Positions 23,051-33,400 of a DNA stretch of 64,000 nt are shown piece by piece. The first letter of the stretch is position 1. Each line of letters starts with the position of its first letter. The stretch comes from Elymus sibiricus. Taxonomy: Eukaryota; Streptophyta; Magnoliopsida; Poales; Poaceae. The notes below the pieces were generated by a model. That model had not been told where the DNA came from and searched no databases. It saw nothing but the letters and a program-made list of their open reading frames with translations. The position numbers and the translations under genes were made by a program. The DNA lies in the NCBI GenBank assembly GCA_039707655.1, contig CM077666.1, forward strand, positions 283,453,166 through 283,517,165. Reading direction: 5' to 3'.

Positions 23051-23119
23051 GTCGTCGCCGCCGCCAAGGATGTGTAGCGCATAGCCGGCATACACGAAGG
23101 TCGGCGTTGGTGGAGACAT
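23051..23119 (-). pseudogene. 5' part of the small ORF split by the Tat element
   Basis: Begins with an ATG (minus strand 23119-23117) and runs MSPPTPTFVYAGYALHIL with a GGGDD end straight into the 5' LTR. It joins in frame with the ORF at 12435-12229 if the insertion and one target copy are discounted. GC-rich, proline-rich alternative frames upstream (23130-23550) may be 5' UTR. Family unknown. Confidence 0.45.
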
Positions 23120-24229
23120 CGGAGAGGAGGCGATGTTGCTGGGGCTTCTGCATCAGAGGAGGACGCGGGAGAGGCGTCGCAGAGTTCGGGGAAGGACGGC
23201 TCCGGCGGTGAGGAGATGCCGGGAAGGAGGAGCAGGTGGTGGGCGGCGGGGCTGCTGCATCAGAAGAGAAGGCAAGAGAGTTATCAGAGAAGAAGCGTCG
23301 TGGACTTGGGGGACGGGCCACGCCAGCGGCGTACTTGCTGGTCGGCGTAGAAGGAGATGGGGTAGGGGGAGAGGAGACAACGGGGGGGGGGGGGGGTGGC
23401 GGTGGAGGTTGTAGTGAGCGGTGGCGCTGATGCGGCAGAGAGGAGTCTGGAGCAACCAGCGCTGGCGGCATATGAAGCGGCAGCGGCAACTGGTTCCATC
23501 GAGAAACCAGGCACCGGCCAGTTCGGTTCCATCGTTCTCCCCTTTTCAAGAAGGATCGAGTGCTTCTTATTGCCTGGTTGGATAAGGTGGATGGAGCGGC
23601 ACGTAGAGAATTAGTTTTGTTTGCAAATATGAAGTGGGTTGCCTCTCATGCGTCGGATACAGATCTGATGGTCGAACATGATGGACGGCAGACACACCAT
23701 CATCACCAACTCAGTTTTTCTATAGGCAGTAGAGAGGATGGTCAGCGTTGGTCAGCTGACCATTCCACACACGCAGCTGACCGCACGTCAGTTTCACCAT
23801 GCACCGCGCGGGCGCACACTTTTAAAGTTGCAAACACCTCGCGAGTCCAGCCTGATTAGCCTCTTTTTTTTTGAGTGGTCCAGCCTGATCAGCTAGCTTC
23901 GTGTCACTTGCCTCATCAAAAAAAAAAAGCTAGTAGCTTCGTGTCACGTACTGGGCCGCGAGATGGGCTCCGGTGGACATTGGACTGGCGTGCGCGACAG
24001 GGACGCGGTCAGAATAGTCTTCTTTCTCGAAATCAGAGTACTCCTTTAAAAATCACTCTCATCTTCTCATATTGCGATAAGTGGCGCGCTAGGAGTTTTT
24101 TCTTTTTTCGTACATCCGTTTATTTAAAATGTTTATCTTTTAAATCATGCATCCAAATTTTAAATCGTTTTCACCATTGGATTCGCGTCGAGATCTTCAA
24201 AACTAGATCTCATGTTGATAGATTTTGAC
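23120..24229. other. GC-rich flank then degraded intergenic DNA
   Basis: 23120-23550 is GC/proline-codon rich on the minus strand, includes a 15-base G run (23382-23396) and could be the promoter or 5' UTR of the split ORF. From 23560 on there is degraded repeat DNA. AGCTTCGTGTCAC is duplicated around an A-run near 23900-23950, perhaps a small retroposed piece. Confidence 0.35.
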
Positions 24230-24660
24230 GAACTTTTTTTTTCACGAAAAAAACCAGACGAAAAAACCTAACCGGGAGCAGATTTTTTTTTTCCTTTTCG
24301 AAAGAGGCACGGCCGTGCCTCTCGCGAAAGCAAAACCATGCCTCTCGCGAAAGAAAAAAACAGAAAACGTGTTTTTTTTTGTTTCCGAGAGGCATGGCCG
24401 TCCGCCCGTCCCTCGGAAGGAAAAAAAACAAAAAACATGTTTTTTTTCGTTTTCGAGAGGCATGGCGATGCCTTTCGCGAAAGCAAAACGTGCCTCCGGC
24501 GGAAGCAAAACCATGCCTCCCGCGAAAGCAAAACCATGCTTCTGGCGGAAGCAAAACCGTGCCTCTCGCGGAGCAAAAAAGAAAACATGTTTTTTGTTCC
24601 AAAATCTAAGAAAGACCGGTGAAAAATCAAAAAACCGAAAAAAAAACTAAAAAATCGTTT
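24230..24660. repeat. Low-complexity repeat with a 23-bp minisatellite
   Basis: At about 24485-24570 a 23-bp unit, GCCTCCGGCGGAAGCAAAAC plus CAT or CGT, recurs about four times. Related copies lie at 24310-24345, and A/T runs separate them. Such GAGAGGCAYGG/GAAAGCAAAACC blocks are dispersed in Triticeae genomes. It is too regular to be coding. Confidence 0.6.
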
Positions 24661-24902
24661 AAAAAGCCAAAAACGCATGCGGCAAAAGAAAAACAATCTA
24701 GAGGGAGCGACCAGAACGCGACACGTGGCGGCGACGCTCTTAGCCCACCCCAAATGATCGTTGGAAGGCTTTCGAAGAAGCGCTTGTCAACTAGTTGCTC
24801 TCCTTGTTTCTCATAAAAGGAAAGGAAGAGCAGAATAGTCATACCTGAGACGGAGAGGGACGACCAGTCGATGTCTCCCCGGCCTCAGCTCTTCTTCCAC
24901 CT

Positions 24903-25140
24903 GTATATCTCCGTTTGGATGCTGCCCAAACTAGCCAAGCCAACCGTGGGCGTGCCAAAAAATTGGCGCACTATTCTGCCGCCCACAACTCGCCCGCAAG
25001 TTGGCGAAAATCTGAACTGGCGAAGCTAAGGCGGCGAGGGCGAGCCAATTTGTTGGTAATCATCCAAACACGCGCCCACGCCTGGTCAACGACCAACTTT
25101 TTGGCTGGGCTGCTCTTGGCTCCAATCCAAACACACCCTA
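24903..25140. mobile_element. Candidate MITE about 100 bp upstream of the P450 start
   Basis: The left end GTTTGGATGCTGCCCAAACT and the reverse complement of the right end (GGGTGTGTTTGGATTGGAGC) are imperfect inverted partners, and both arms carry GTGGGCG and GCCAAGCC/GCCCAGCC words. No exact target duplication was defined. Confidence 0.4.
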
Positions 25141-25247
25141 AATCCCCAGTGAGACATTGCTTCCGTCTACCTCCCGAACCCCAGCTTCCCTCTCCAATCC
25201 CCCTTCTTCTACTACTAGGTTCTTGACACTTCACCGCAGAAACAACA

Positions 25248-26893
25248 ATGGAGATGGGTAGCTCCCCCTTCTTCTACGTCGCCGCCATCACCTTTCTCAC
25301 CGTCTTTTTGCTCCACTCCTTCCTCACCAAGAAGCGGCCGCGGCGGCCACCCGGCCCGGCGCTGGCGGTCCCGTTCCTTGGACACCTCCCCTTCCTCAAG
25401 AAGCCGCTGCACGCCACGCTCGCGAGCCTCGCCGCGCGCCACGGCCCGGTCTTCTCCCTCCGCCTCGGCTCGCGCCCCGCCGTCGTCGTCACCTCGGCGG
25501 AGCTCGCCAGAGAGTGCTTCTCCTCCGACCTCGACGCCACGCTCGCCAACCGTCCGCACTTCCCGTCCGTGCGGGAGGTCTCCTTCGACTACAGCGTGCT
25601 CACCCTCGCCAACTACGGCGCCCACTGGCGCGCCGCGCGCCGCGTCGCCGTCGTGCACCTCCTCTCCGCGCGCCGCGTCGACCTCATGTCCGACGCCGTC
25701 GTCGCCCGCGAGCTGCGCGCCCTGGTGCGCCGCCTCGCGCGCCTTACCGCCGGCGGTGCGGCGAGGGTGGAGCTGAAGCGGCGGCTGTTCGACCTCTCCC
25801 ACAGCGTCCTCATGGAGGCCCTCGCGCGGAGCAGGAACACCTACTCCGACGACGGAGCGGACATGTCCCAGGAGGCGCGGGAGATGAAGGACGTCGTGGA
25901 CGCCATCGTGCCGCTCGTTGGTGTCGCCAACCTGTGGGACTACCTTCCGGTGCTGCGCTGGTTCGACTGGCGAGGCGTCAGGCGGCAGCTGGCGGACGTA
26001 ACGAGCCAGAGGAACGCCTTCATCTACAAGCTCATCGACAGGGAGAGGCAGAAGCAGCAGGCCGCCGCCGACAAGCAGGAGGAGGAGGAGGAGCAGGGCA
26101 TGATCGGCGTCATGCTCTCGCTGCAGAAGTCAGAGCCCGACCTGTACACGGACACTTTCATCGCCGCCCTCGTCGCCGTGAGTCTCTGTCATCGCTTCCA
26201 TCCAAGCTCTGCTGCCGTTCATGCTCTGATTATTTGACAGACACTAACTTTCTCGTGTTTGAATCGAAGAATCTTCTTGGCGTCGGGACAGAGACGACGT
26301 CGACGACGACGGAATGGGCGATGGCGCTCCTGCTGAACCACCCGGCGGTGCTAAAGAAGGCACAGGAGGAGATCGACGCTCACCTCAGCCGCGAGCCGAG
26401 CCGCCTCCTGGACAAGAAGGACCTGCCCCACCTTCCTTACCTCCACTGCATCATCAGCGAGACGATGCGGCTGTGCCCGGCGGCGCCGCTGCTACTACCG
26501 CACGAGGCCGCCGCCGACTGCCAGCTCCACGGGTACGACGTCGCCGCGGGCACCATCGTGCTCGTCAACGCGTACGCCATCCACCGCGACCCGGCTGCGT
26601 GGGGGCCGGCGCCCGAGGAGTTCAGGCCGGAGAGGTTCGAGCATGGCGGCGCCGAGGGGAAGCTCATGATGTCGTTCGGGATGGGAAGGCGCAAGTGCCC
26701 CGGGGAGAGCCTCGCCATGAGGACCATGGGTATGGTTCTTGGCACGCTGATCCAGTGCTTCGATTGGACAAGGGTCGGGGATGAAGAGGTCGACATGGCC
26801 GCGAGTTCCGGGATCGTCATGTTCAAGGCCGTTGCTCTGGAAGCTCTATGCACACCGCGAGCCGGCATGGATACTCTTCTTCAGAAGCTCTAA
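25248..26893 (+). CDS. Cytochrome P450, CYP81-like
   Basis: Two exons, 25248-26177 and 26270-26893, with a 92-bp phase-0 intron (donor GTGAGT, acceptor GAATCGAAG), encode 517 aa, the usual P450 length. There is an N-terminal membrane anchor (residues about 7-26) and a proline-rich hinge RPRRPPGP. The I-helix oxygen-binding region is GVGTETTSTTTEW, the K-helix ETMR, the PERF motif FRPERF and the heme-binding loop FGMGRRKCPGE with its cysteine. The FGMGRRKCPGE and LGTLIQCFDW pattern is typical of the CYP81 family, ER-bound monooxygenases of specialised metabolism and, in some grass members, herbicide detoxification. Substrate cannot be read from sequence. No premature stops. Exon 1 is very GC-rich. 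It converges on GatB downstream. ATG 25254 is an alternative start, two codons in. Confidence 0.9.
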
Positions 26894-26984
26894 ACTGAAA
26901 ATGGTAAAAGGAAGCAGAAAATAATTTGCACAAAAGAGCACACTAGAAATATATGAAGTGTAATTAACTCCACAGTATGTACAC

Positions 26985-27052
26985 ATTGCATAGTTTGTAC
27001 CTTTCACTTTCAGCAATGATTGCATAGTTTGTACCTTTCACTTTGAGCAATG
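26985..27052. repeat. 34-bp direct repeat, two copies
   Basis: ATTGCATAGTTTGTACCTTT is repeated in two adjoining 34-bp units (26985-27018 and 27019-27052) with one mismatch. It lies in the P450 3' region. Confidence 0.85.
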
Positions 27053-27777
27053 TTTTTGTGAATACATCTTCGCAGATGCATATTATATAGCATCCTAAAT
27101 TATTCCACAATTTTCGGAAACTCAAAAAACAAGAGCTGAGAGAATATGAGTTGCACACATGCAATTAGTTGCCATATTACTTGACCAACAAAGGAATCAC
27201 TTACCGGAAGTATAATGTTATTCATGAAAAGAGTAGTATATTGCAATGGCTGGCAAATTAGCAACTTAATAGTAGTAGTTCTTAAAAATTAAGCAACTTA
27301 ATAATAATTCAGGATGATATGCTAACGCTGGAACAAACTCAAGGGCGTGTTGAAGAAAAAACAAGAGGAATAAATAGGTGCTAGTTCCACGGAAGCAAAA
27401 GCAACACGCTGCCAGCAGATCAATGAGAGCTCAACGTTAGGAAGATCAGGATCGTAACTGTCCGCATTCAGGTGCCATTGTAAAGTCTTAAGAGGAATAG
27501 GTGCAACTGATTCATCTGTACACCACGCCACTCCATTCTATCATCAGCTCAAGCACATACCATGCATATCGTTCATCTTTGTATCATGTGAACTGGGTTA
27601 CTTTTCCAAAACCCACTCTAGTGAAAACAGAGTGAAAGGTAATCAACACTCCAAACTCGAAGCAAGTGTCTATACAAAAGAATGCGGTTCCACCGCGGGG
27701 TTTCACTTTAGTTAATCTGATGGTTCACTTATCAAGGACAAGATATTCTCCGTGTGCCGAAACACCTCTCGGCAATT
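27053..27777. other. Convergent intergenic region between P450 and GatB
   Basis: Holds both 3' ends. AT-rich, no gene and no mobile element recognised. Confidence 0.5.
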
Positions 27778-30700
27778 TTAGTTGCCCTTCAACTTCTCCC
27801 CGAGGATTTTGTTCAATAGAACAGGACTAGCTTTACCCTTCGATGCTTTCATCACCTGGAGTCAATTTTAAAAAAATGATCAGCTCTCGTCACTGCAGGG
27901 GCAAAACAACATCAGTGAGGGGAACACAGCTCCAGATTCAGAAATCCCACAAACCTGGCCAGCGAAAAATCCCTGCAACTTGGTTTTCCCAGCCCGATAC
28001 TGCTCAAGTTGCTTCGGATTCTCGGTGAGTATTTTATCTACCATGGCCTCAATTGCTGCTGGATCTGCTATCTGTCATATCCAGTAGTACAGTTTTTCAC
28101 TCAGAAAAAAACCCAAGCAGAAATTAAAGGCAGCGAAATCTCATCTGCTACATTAGCTTCACGATGGTCGTTACTTGAGTATTCCTCAACAAAAGAAAAG
28201 AGCAGTTGACACTGGCAGCAGGGCCGCGGTGATCATAATATCTGACGACATTCAAACTACTGTGATTCGAAATGGTTCCAACTTCCAAGTGTGACCACAT
28301 TACCTGAACCAAATCTTTCTCCTCTATCACCGACTTAACAGTTCCGCCTTTGGTAATGAGCTCAACAAGAATCTGCAAGGGCAGAATCGGAAATGGTATT
28401 ATAAACAGACTATGACTATGTAACTAAAACCTAACAAGACTGCAAGCTTTTATAACAGAAAGTGTCAGGAAGGCATGCAAAATATTTCAGAATAACTAAA
28501 GTACTAAAGTTCATTCTTGTGCAATCTGCAAAAAATTCCCCAGAGGCAGCAGCGGAAACAGATGTTGTTTTCCTTTCCTATTTTAAAACTTATCTTTACC
28601 ATAGCCACCCGACTATGCAAATCTCTTTTCCTAGATCCGCCTACACATTGCAATCCATTGGCTCTCATCCAAGATTCTCGACCTACAAGATTTGGCGGGC
28701 CCATGCGGAGCCAAAGTGCAGACTTTTCTCTTGGCTCGTCCTCCATAACAGGATCCTCACGGCCGACCACCTGGCTGTGAGCGGTTGGCCACACTACCCT
28801 GTTTGTCAGCTCTGCCTTAGGGCCCCGGAGACCACCACACACCTCTGTCTGGACTGCCCATTCACTTCCGCGATCCGCCTGCTGGCGCTCTCCTGGGTGG
28901 ACGGCCAATTTCCTTCGGAAATGGTATCCACCTCACCCTCGGTGGATGCATGGTGGGAGGGATGTTTGCAGCATTTGGATGCTGACCAAAGGAGGCGCCT
29001 CAGGGGCTACCTAATCTACATCATGTGGAATGCCTGGAAGGAGCGGAACCGTCGCATCTTCAATGGCACGCGTATGACGTACATCAAGGTGCCTCATCTC
29101 ACCTTCGAGGACATCAGGCAGAGGGACTTGACCTTCCGACCAAGAGTATACCAGAACCAGGAGTAGTTCGCATGCGGTGTTAGGGTGTGCTTTGTTGGGT
29201 TTCCAGCATGCACCCGTTTTAAAACATGCCAACATGTACATATTTCCCTCTTCTTAATAAAAAGGCAGCGCTCCTGCGGTTGCTATAAAAAAAAACTATG
29301 CAAATCTTCAGATCGAGATAGTGCAAAAGAAACTGTCAAAATTCAAGTTTTGGCCATCATAATCAGTGCAGTACCATCAAATGGAAGAGACTGCAAACAA
29401 CCCAGAAGTGCTTCAACCAAATCAAAGTCCAAAAGGAGTAACACACAAACAACAATACTTAAGAAAAGTTACCTCCTTGCCAATCTTCCCACTGATAGTA
29501 CCATTCTTTATGAATGCAATCAGTTCAGAAAGCTCCAGAGGTGTTAATTTAATTTCATCAATAGAGAGCTTTTCATTCTTCAGATAAGCCGTAATGTCAC
29601 CCATGATCCAATTAGCAGCCAGCTTTGCATCAGCACCATGCTCAAGTGTAGAATCGAAGAAATGAGCAACCTGGGAGGAACATACACATATCACACTTCG
29701 AAATATACTTCAGTAACATCAACATCCATGAGAAAGTGAAAATGAGAGTAATACAGAAGATAATTACAATATCGTCATTAGCAAGGAAAATAACATCTTG
29801 CATGCTGAGCCCCATGTTCTCATAACGCCTACGCTTTGCCTCTGGAAGCTCCGGCATTGAATTACGAATTTCATCAATGTACTCACTAGTCAGAACAACT
29901 TCAGGAAGATCAGGCTCGGGAAAATATCTGTAGTCAGCAAGTCCCTCCTTTTTCCGCATTGTAAAAGTTTTCTGAGTGCAGACAATGAAATGAATTTAAA
30001 GATGGTAGAAGAAGACCAATAGGTGAAAACAAAAGTTAATCAGCAAGGTGAGGCAACAACCTGAGAAGATTCATCCCATAGACGGGTTTCTTGTACAATT
30101 TTGTCAGCCTGGCTTTCTTTATGAAGAAGAATCTGTCGGGATATCTCATAATCGATTGCCCTACTTATTTCAGAAAATGAGTTCATATTCTTTATTTCAA
30201 CCTGTCAGAAATTAGAATTGAAAGAAGCATGTGACGCCACATTGCATCTTAAATAGCTACAAAAACTCAGAACTTATCGCCTTTTAAAATAATGGTCCTG
30301 TTGTAATGTCCATGGTTGCTAAGATTTCCTGATCCGTGCCAACGGAATTAACAGCATAATTTGGTGTAGTTCATGACTCTCCGGCCACTTCTTTTAAGAC
30401 AAGATTTATTTCTCTCAAACACGCATCTGAACGCTGTAATGTTGTACTAGAAGACCATTAAAATAGTGGGAAACACATGTACAAGGAACGAAAACAAAGA
30501 CCAGAAGAAGATAAGAAATAGGAGTCAAAAACTAACTATAAAAAGAAGAGAAATGCAAGAAAACAGGGGACTCCAAAAAGCCTCAGCAACTGTAGCTTTG
30601 GCGGACTGAGCAGGCATGGCTGCCATCAAGTGGCCATGCGTGCAGACGCAGCTCCCATAGCACAACAGCCCCTGCCTGTTTCCATATTTCAGACTCATCA

Positions 30701-32804
30701 AGGATGGATTCAACCAGCATTGCACAATCCGAGCGCACTTGATCGAACAGACAGTCATTGCAGCATGCATGAAGGATTTTCATCTAGGATGAATTCAACC
30801 AACGACAAGACAAGATGTTTTGAAGGCAAAGAAAAATAACTCAAGATAATAAGGGAAAATATCTACAATTTTTACAAGCAGATTAACAAGCATACATGAA
30901 AAAAAAATCCCTATACAAAGAAGCGAACCTCTAAAAAATTAGGATATTTCATGCACTCGCCAAATGGCAAACCAAATAACTTCTGACTCTCCCTATATAA
31001 CATGCAATTCCGGTTTTATATGATGTACTGAAAATATCTGAGAAAATCTATCATATCCCTAAGATAAAGGGATTTTATTGTTTAAACTGATAACTTTGCA
31101 AGAAATCTTGGCTTTAATGGCCTAGCATGTGCTCCGGACATAAGTGTATTCACGAATCATCAGATCATAACACTGATGCAAGTGTTGTCGGCATGGAATA
31201 TATTAATACAGAATAAAAACAGTTGAGGAAGTCTAAAGTTTTGATGGTTACCTTTGTACCGAATTCTGATTGTCCAATAGGACGAACAGATACATTCACA
31301 TCACAGCGGAGGGAACCTTCCTGCATGTTGCCATTGCCCACTCCCAGGTATCTAACAACCCTTTGTATCTCTGCACCATACTCAGCAGCCTCTATGCCTG
31401 TCCTCATATCTGGCTCTGAGACAATCTCTAGCAAAGGGACGCCGGCTCTATTTAGGTCAACCTAGCCAACGAGAATAGCAACCACTTAAATCACTTTAAA
31501 TTTGTAGCTACCAGTACAATGAGCCAGTACATAATTGTTTGATGCTGAATTTGCTCTATTTTATTACTTCTTCTTTCTATCTATGATTTTCTGTCAAGAT
31601 TGGAGGTGCTAGTACACAAGCACATGGTCTAGCGATGCTTTCACATAACCACACATGTAATGACACCTTGTTGCAGATTGCCCAAACCTCATGTTCTTGT
31701 ACTCCCTCCGATCCATATTAATTGTCGCTGATCTAGTACAACTTTAGTACAAAGTTGTACTAGATCGAGGGAGTATCAGATTTGAGAAGGCATCTTTGCT
31801 TCGATGAAAGGCAAAGATATAAACACAGTGATCTGACATCAAGTGTAGTTAAGCTGCTCTTGCCCCATGATGTGTACTTACCTTCTGTATGACAGAAAGT
31901 ACAGTTCCCTCTTATTATATGCCCCCTCTAGCATCAAATGTATAAGAAACACAATGCCCTGCATTATTGATCTTAGTTACAGTCCAATGTGCCAGAGAGT
32001 TCGTCTCTTAAGTAAATTCCACGACTCCCCATCTTTAGCATTTATGAATGCATCGGTTTAGAAAATGTACTGTTGCACTGTGGTGAATGTCAACTTTTCC
32101 ATGATTCCAGGGCCATATCACGGAGCATAGCAGAATAGAATAAGAATAAAATATAGCAGAAAACAGGTACTTTGGTAGGAAACAACAAGGAAAACCTGAG
32201 AAAAACTCCCGGATTCAGAGTGAAGCAGCTTGCCAGCATCTTCTTCCATATGAACCCGCGTGACCCCAAATCGCCTGTGGCCACCACCAAACTCCATTGG
32301 AATATCCAAATCAAGGTAACCCTTCTCGGCAATCGGAATGTCAAACTGTGAAATCTGGTATCCCTTGGGCAGGTCTGGGTAGAAGTACTGCTTTCGGTCA
32401 AACTTGGATGTCATGGAAATCTCACAGTTGAGAGCGAGGCCTAGCTTGACAGCACATTCAACAACCTTTGCGTTCAGAACCGGCAATGTCCCGGGGTGGC
32501 CCATGCAGGTGGGGCAAACAGTGCTGTTTGGCTGGGAGCCATAGTCATATGGGCAGGAGCAAAATGCCTTTGTGATGGTCGAGAGCTGGACGTGGGTCTC
32601 AATGCCGATCACCGCTTCAAAACCTTGTGTCTTGTGCTCCGCCGCCTCCTTGGTGGCCTGTTGAATTGATTTGCGCACTGATTTGGGCTCAGTGGCCTGC
32701 GCTGTGAAGTGAGCTAGCGGAGGACGTCGAGTGGTACAGAACAGCCCTGCATTTGCTCCAGATAAGGTTTGTGTTCTGATCCCTCGTAGAAGCGTTAGAG
32801 CCAT
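27778..32804 (-). CDS. GATB: Glutamyl-tRNA(Gln) amidotransferase subunit B, chloroplastic/mitochondrial
   Basis: Eight coding exons on the minus strand: 32804-32196, 31461-31252, 30201-30061, 29971-29768, 29670-29473, 28372-28304, 28071-27955 and 27855-27778. All joins are phase 0 with GT-AG introns, total 541 aa. A Ser/Thr/Arg-rich leader of about 60 residues suggests organelle import. The core carries [49 protein letters not shown] and [20 protein letters not shown]; the tail has [12 protein letters not shown] and the GatB/YqeY-type helical domain. GatB works in the GatCAB complex, which amidates Glu-tRNA(Gln) in plastids and mitochondria (family knowledge). The start at 32804 is the first ATG in frame; an upstream TTG is not used. 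A 5' UTR intron (33252-32866) is likely. A LINE sits in the intron between exons 5 and 6 but splice sites are intact. Confidence 0.93.
28612..28624. repeat. LINE target-site duplication, left copy
   Basis: ACTATGCAAATCT, repeated exactly at 29295-29307. Confidence 0.85.
28625..29294 (+). mobile_element. 5'-truncated LINE inserted in GatB intron 5, antisense to the gene
   Basis: A 670-bp insertion between exact 13-bp target duplications. It encodes the zinc-binding end of a LINE reverse transcriptase ([51 protein letters not shown]) with a stop at 29164-29166, a 3' UTR and a short A tail. The CxxC...HxxxC pattern is intact. Orientation is opposite to GatB, so the LINE tail appears as a T-run in the GatB transcript. 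It differs from the LINE at 9279-9911 in sequence and tail. Confidence 0.9.
29295..29307. repeat. LINE target-site duplication, right copy
   Basis: Exact 13-bp match to 28612-28624, directly after the A tail. Confidence 0.85.
31702..31773. mobile_element. Stowaway-type MITE in GatB intron 1
   Basis: A 72-bp element with terminal inverted CTCCCTCCGATC / GATCGAGGGAG and TA on each side (31700-31701 and 31774-31775). The interior GTACAACTTTAGTACAAAGT is also palindromic. TA target use and the CTCCCTC terminus are classic Stowaway (Tc1/mariner) features. Confidence 0.85.
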
Positions 32805-33210
32805 TGTGGTCAATGTGCCTCTCGTCTACTGCAATTCACAATCTACTGGATGGGCAACAAACAGCCTGCAAGACGAAGAGAACAAAAAAATTGAATACAG
32901 CCAGATTTCAGGATAACATGAGAAACCAATTCACAATTTAGCTGGCATTGTTTTCGCTACGTTTAGGTGGCTACACAAATGATAAATCGGTCCAATCCTC
33001 TCATGGCGATTCTCACCAAAGATGAATAAGCCATACTTGCTCTCCAAATGAATCAGAATAATCAATCCTACTGTTTTCTAGTACCAGACTTGATTGCTGG
33101 TAACTCTGAAATTAATATATGAATACCATAAAGTCAGCCATACTCAACCTAGTACGAATGCAGTATTGTCGCAATATTTGCTGACGAAGTTTACGAGTGA
33201 ATCATTGTTA

Positions 33211-33246
33211 GGGGAGGGGAGGGGAGGGGAGGGGAAGGGAGGGGAG
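33211..33246 (+). repeat. (GGGGA)n tract at the 5' splice site of the GatB leader intron
   Basis: Seven G-runs of three or four on the plus strand, just inside the donor of the predicted 5' UTR intron (33252). The template strand for GatB could form a G-quadruplex. Confidence 0.8.
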
Positions 33247-33259
33247 CTGTACCTCGGCA

Positions 33260-33400
33260 GCAGCGACAGCGAGAAGGCCCGCCGGTAGAGAGATCGACGG
33301 CGAGGAGGTGCAGAGCAAGGCGCGCCAGCGGAAGGGAGAAAGGAGAGGCAGTGGTTTAGGATGATTTTCCTTTCCAGACTAATCATCAATCACCAGGGGG
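33260..33400 (-). promoter_or_regulatory. GatB 5' UTR exon and proximal promoter
   Basis: GC-rich block ending in CTGCCGAG|GTACAG on the minus strand, a good first-exon donor. An acceptor TCTTGCAG at 32868 leads to the coding exon. The transcription start is not determined; no clear TATA box was found. Confidence 0.5.

Noticed and set aside
23133..23549. Proline-rich minus-strand and Gly/Arg-rich plus-strand frames
   Set aside because: Overlapping composition-driven frames through a 15-G run; only the short frame from 23119 continues sensibly across the Gypsy insertion.
25378..26784. Long alternative plus- and minus-strand frames over the P450
   Set aside because: High GC removes stops; only the annotated frame has P450 motifs in order.
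28462..29166. 234-codon plus-strand gene in GatB intron
   Set aside because: Chimera of intron sequence and a 5'-truncated LINE with a 13-bp target duplication.
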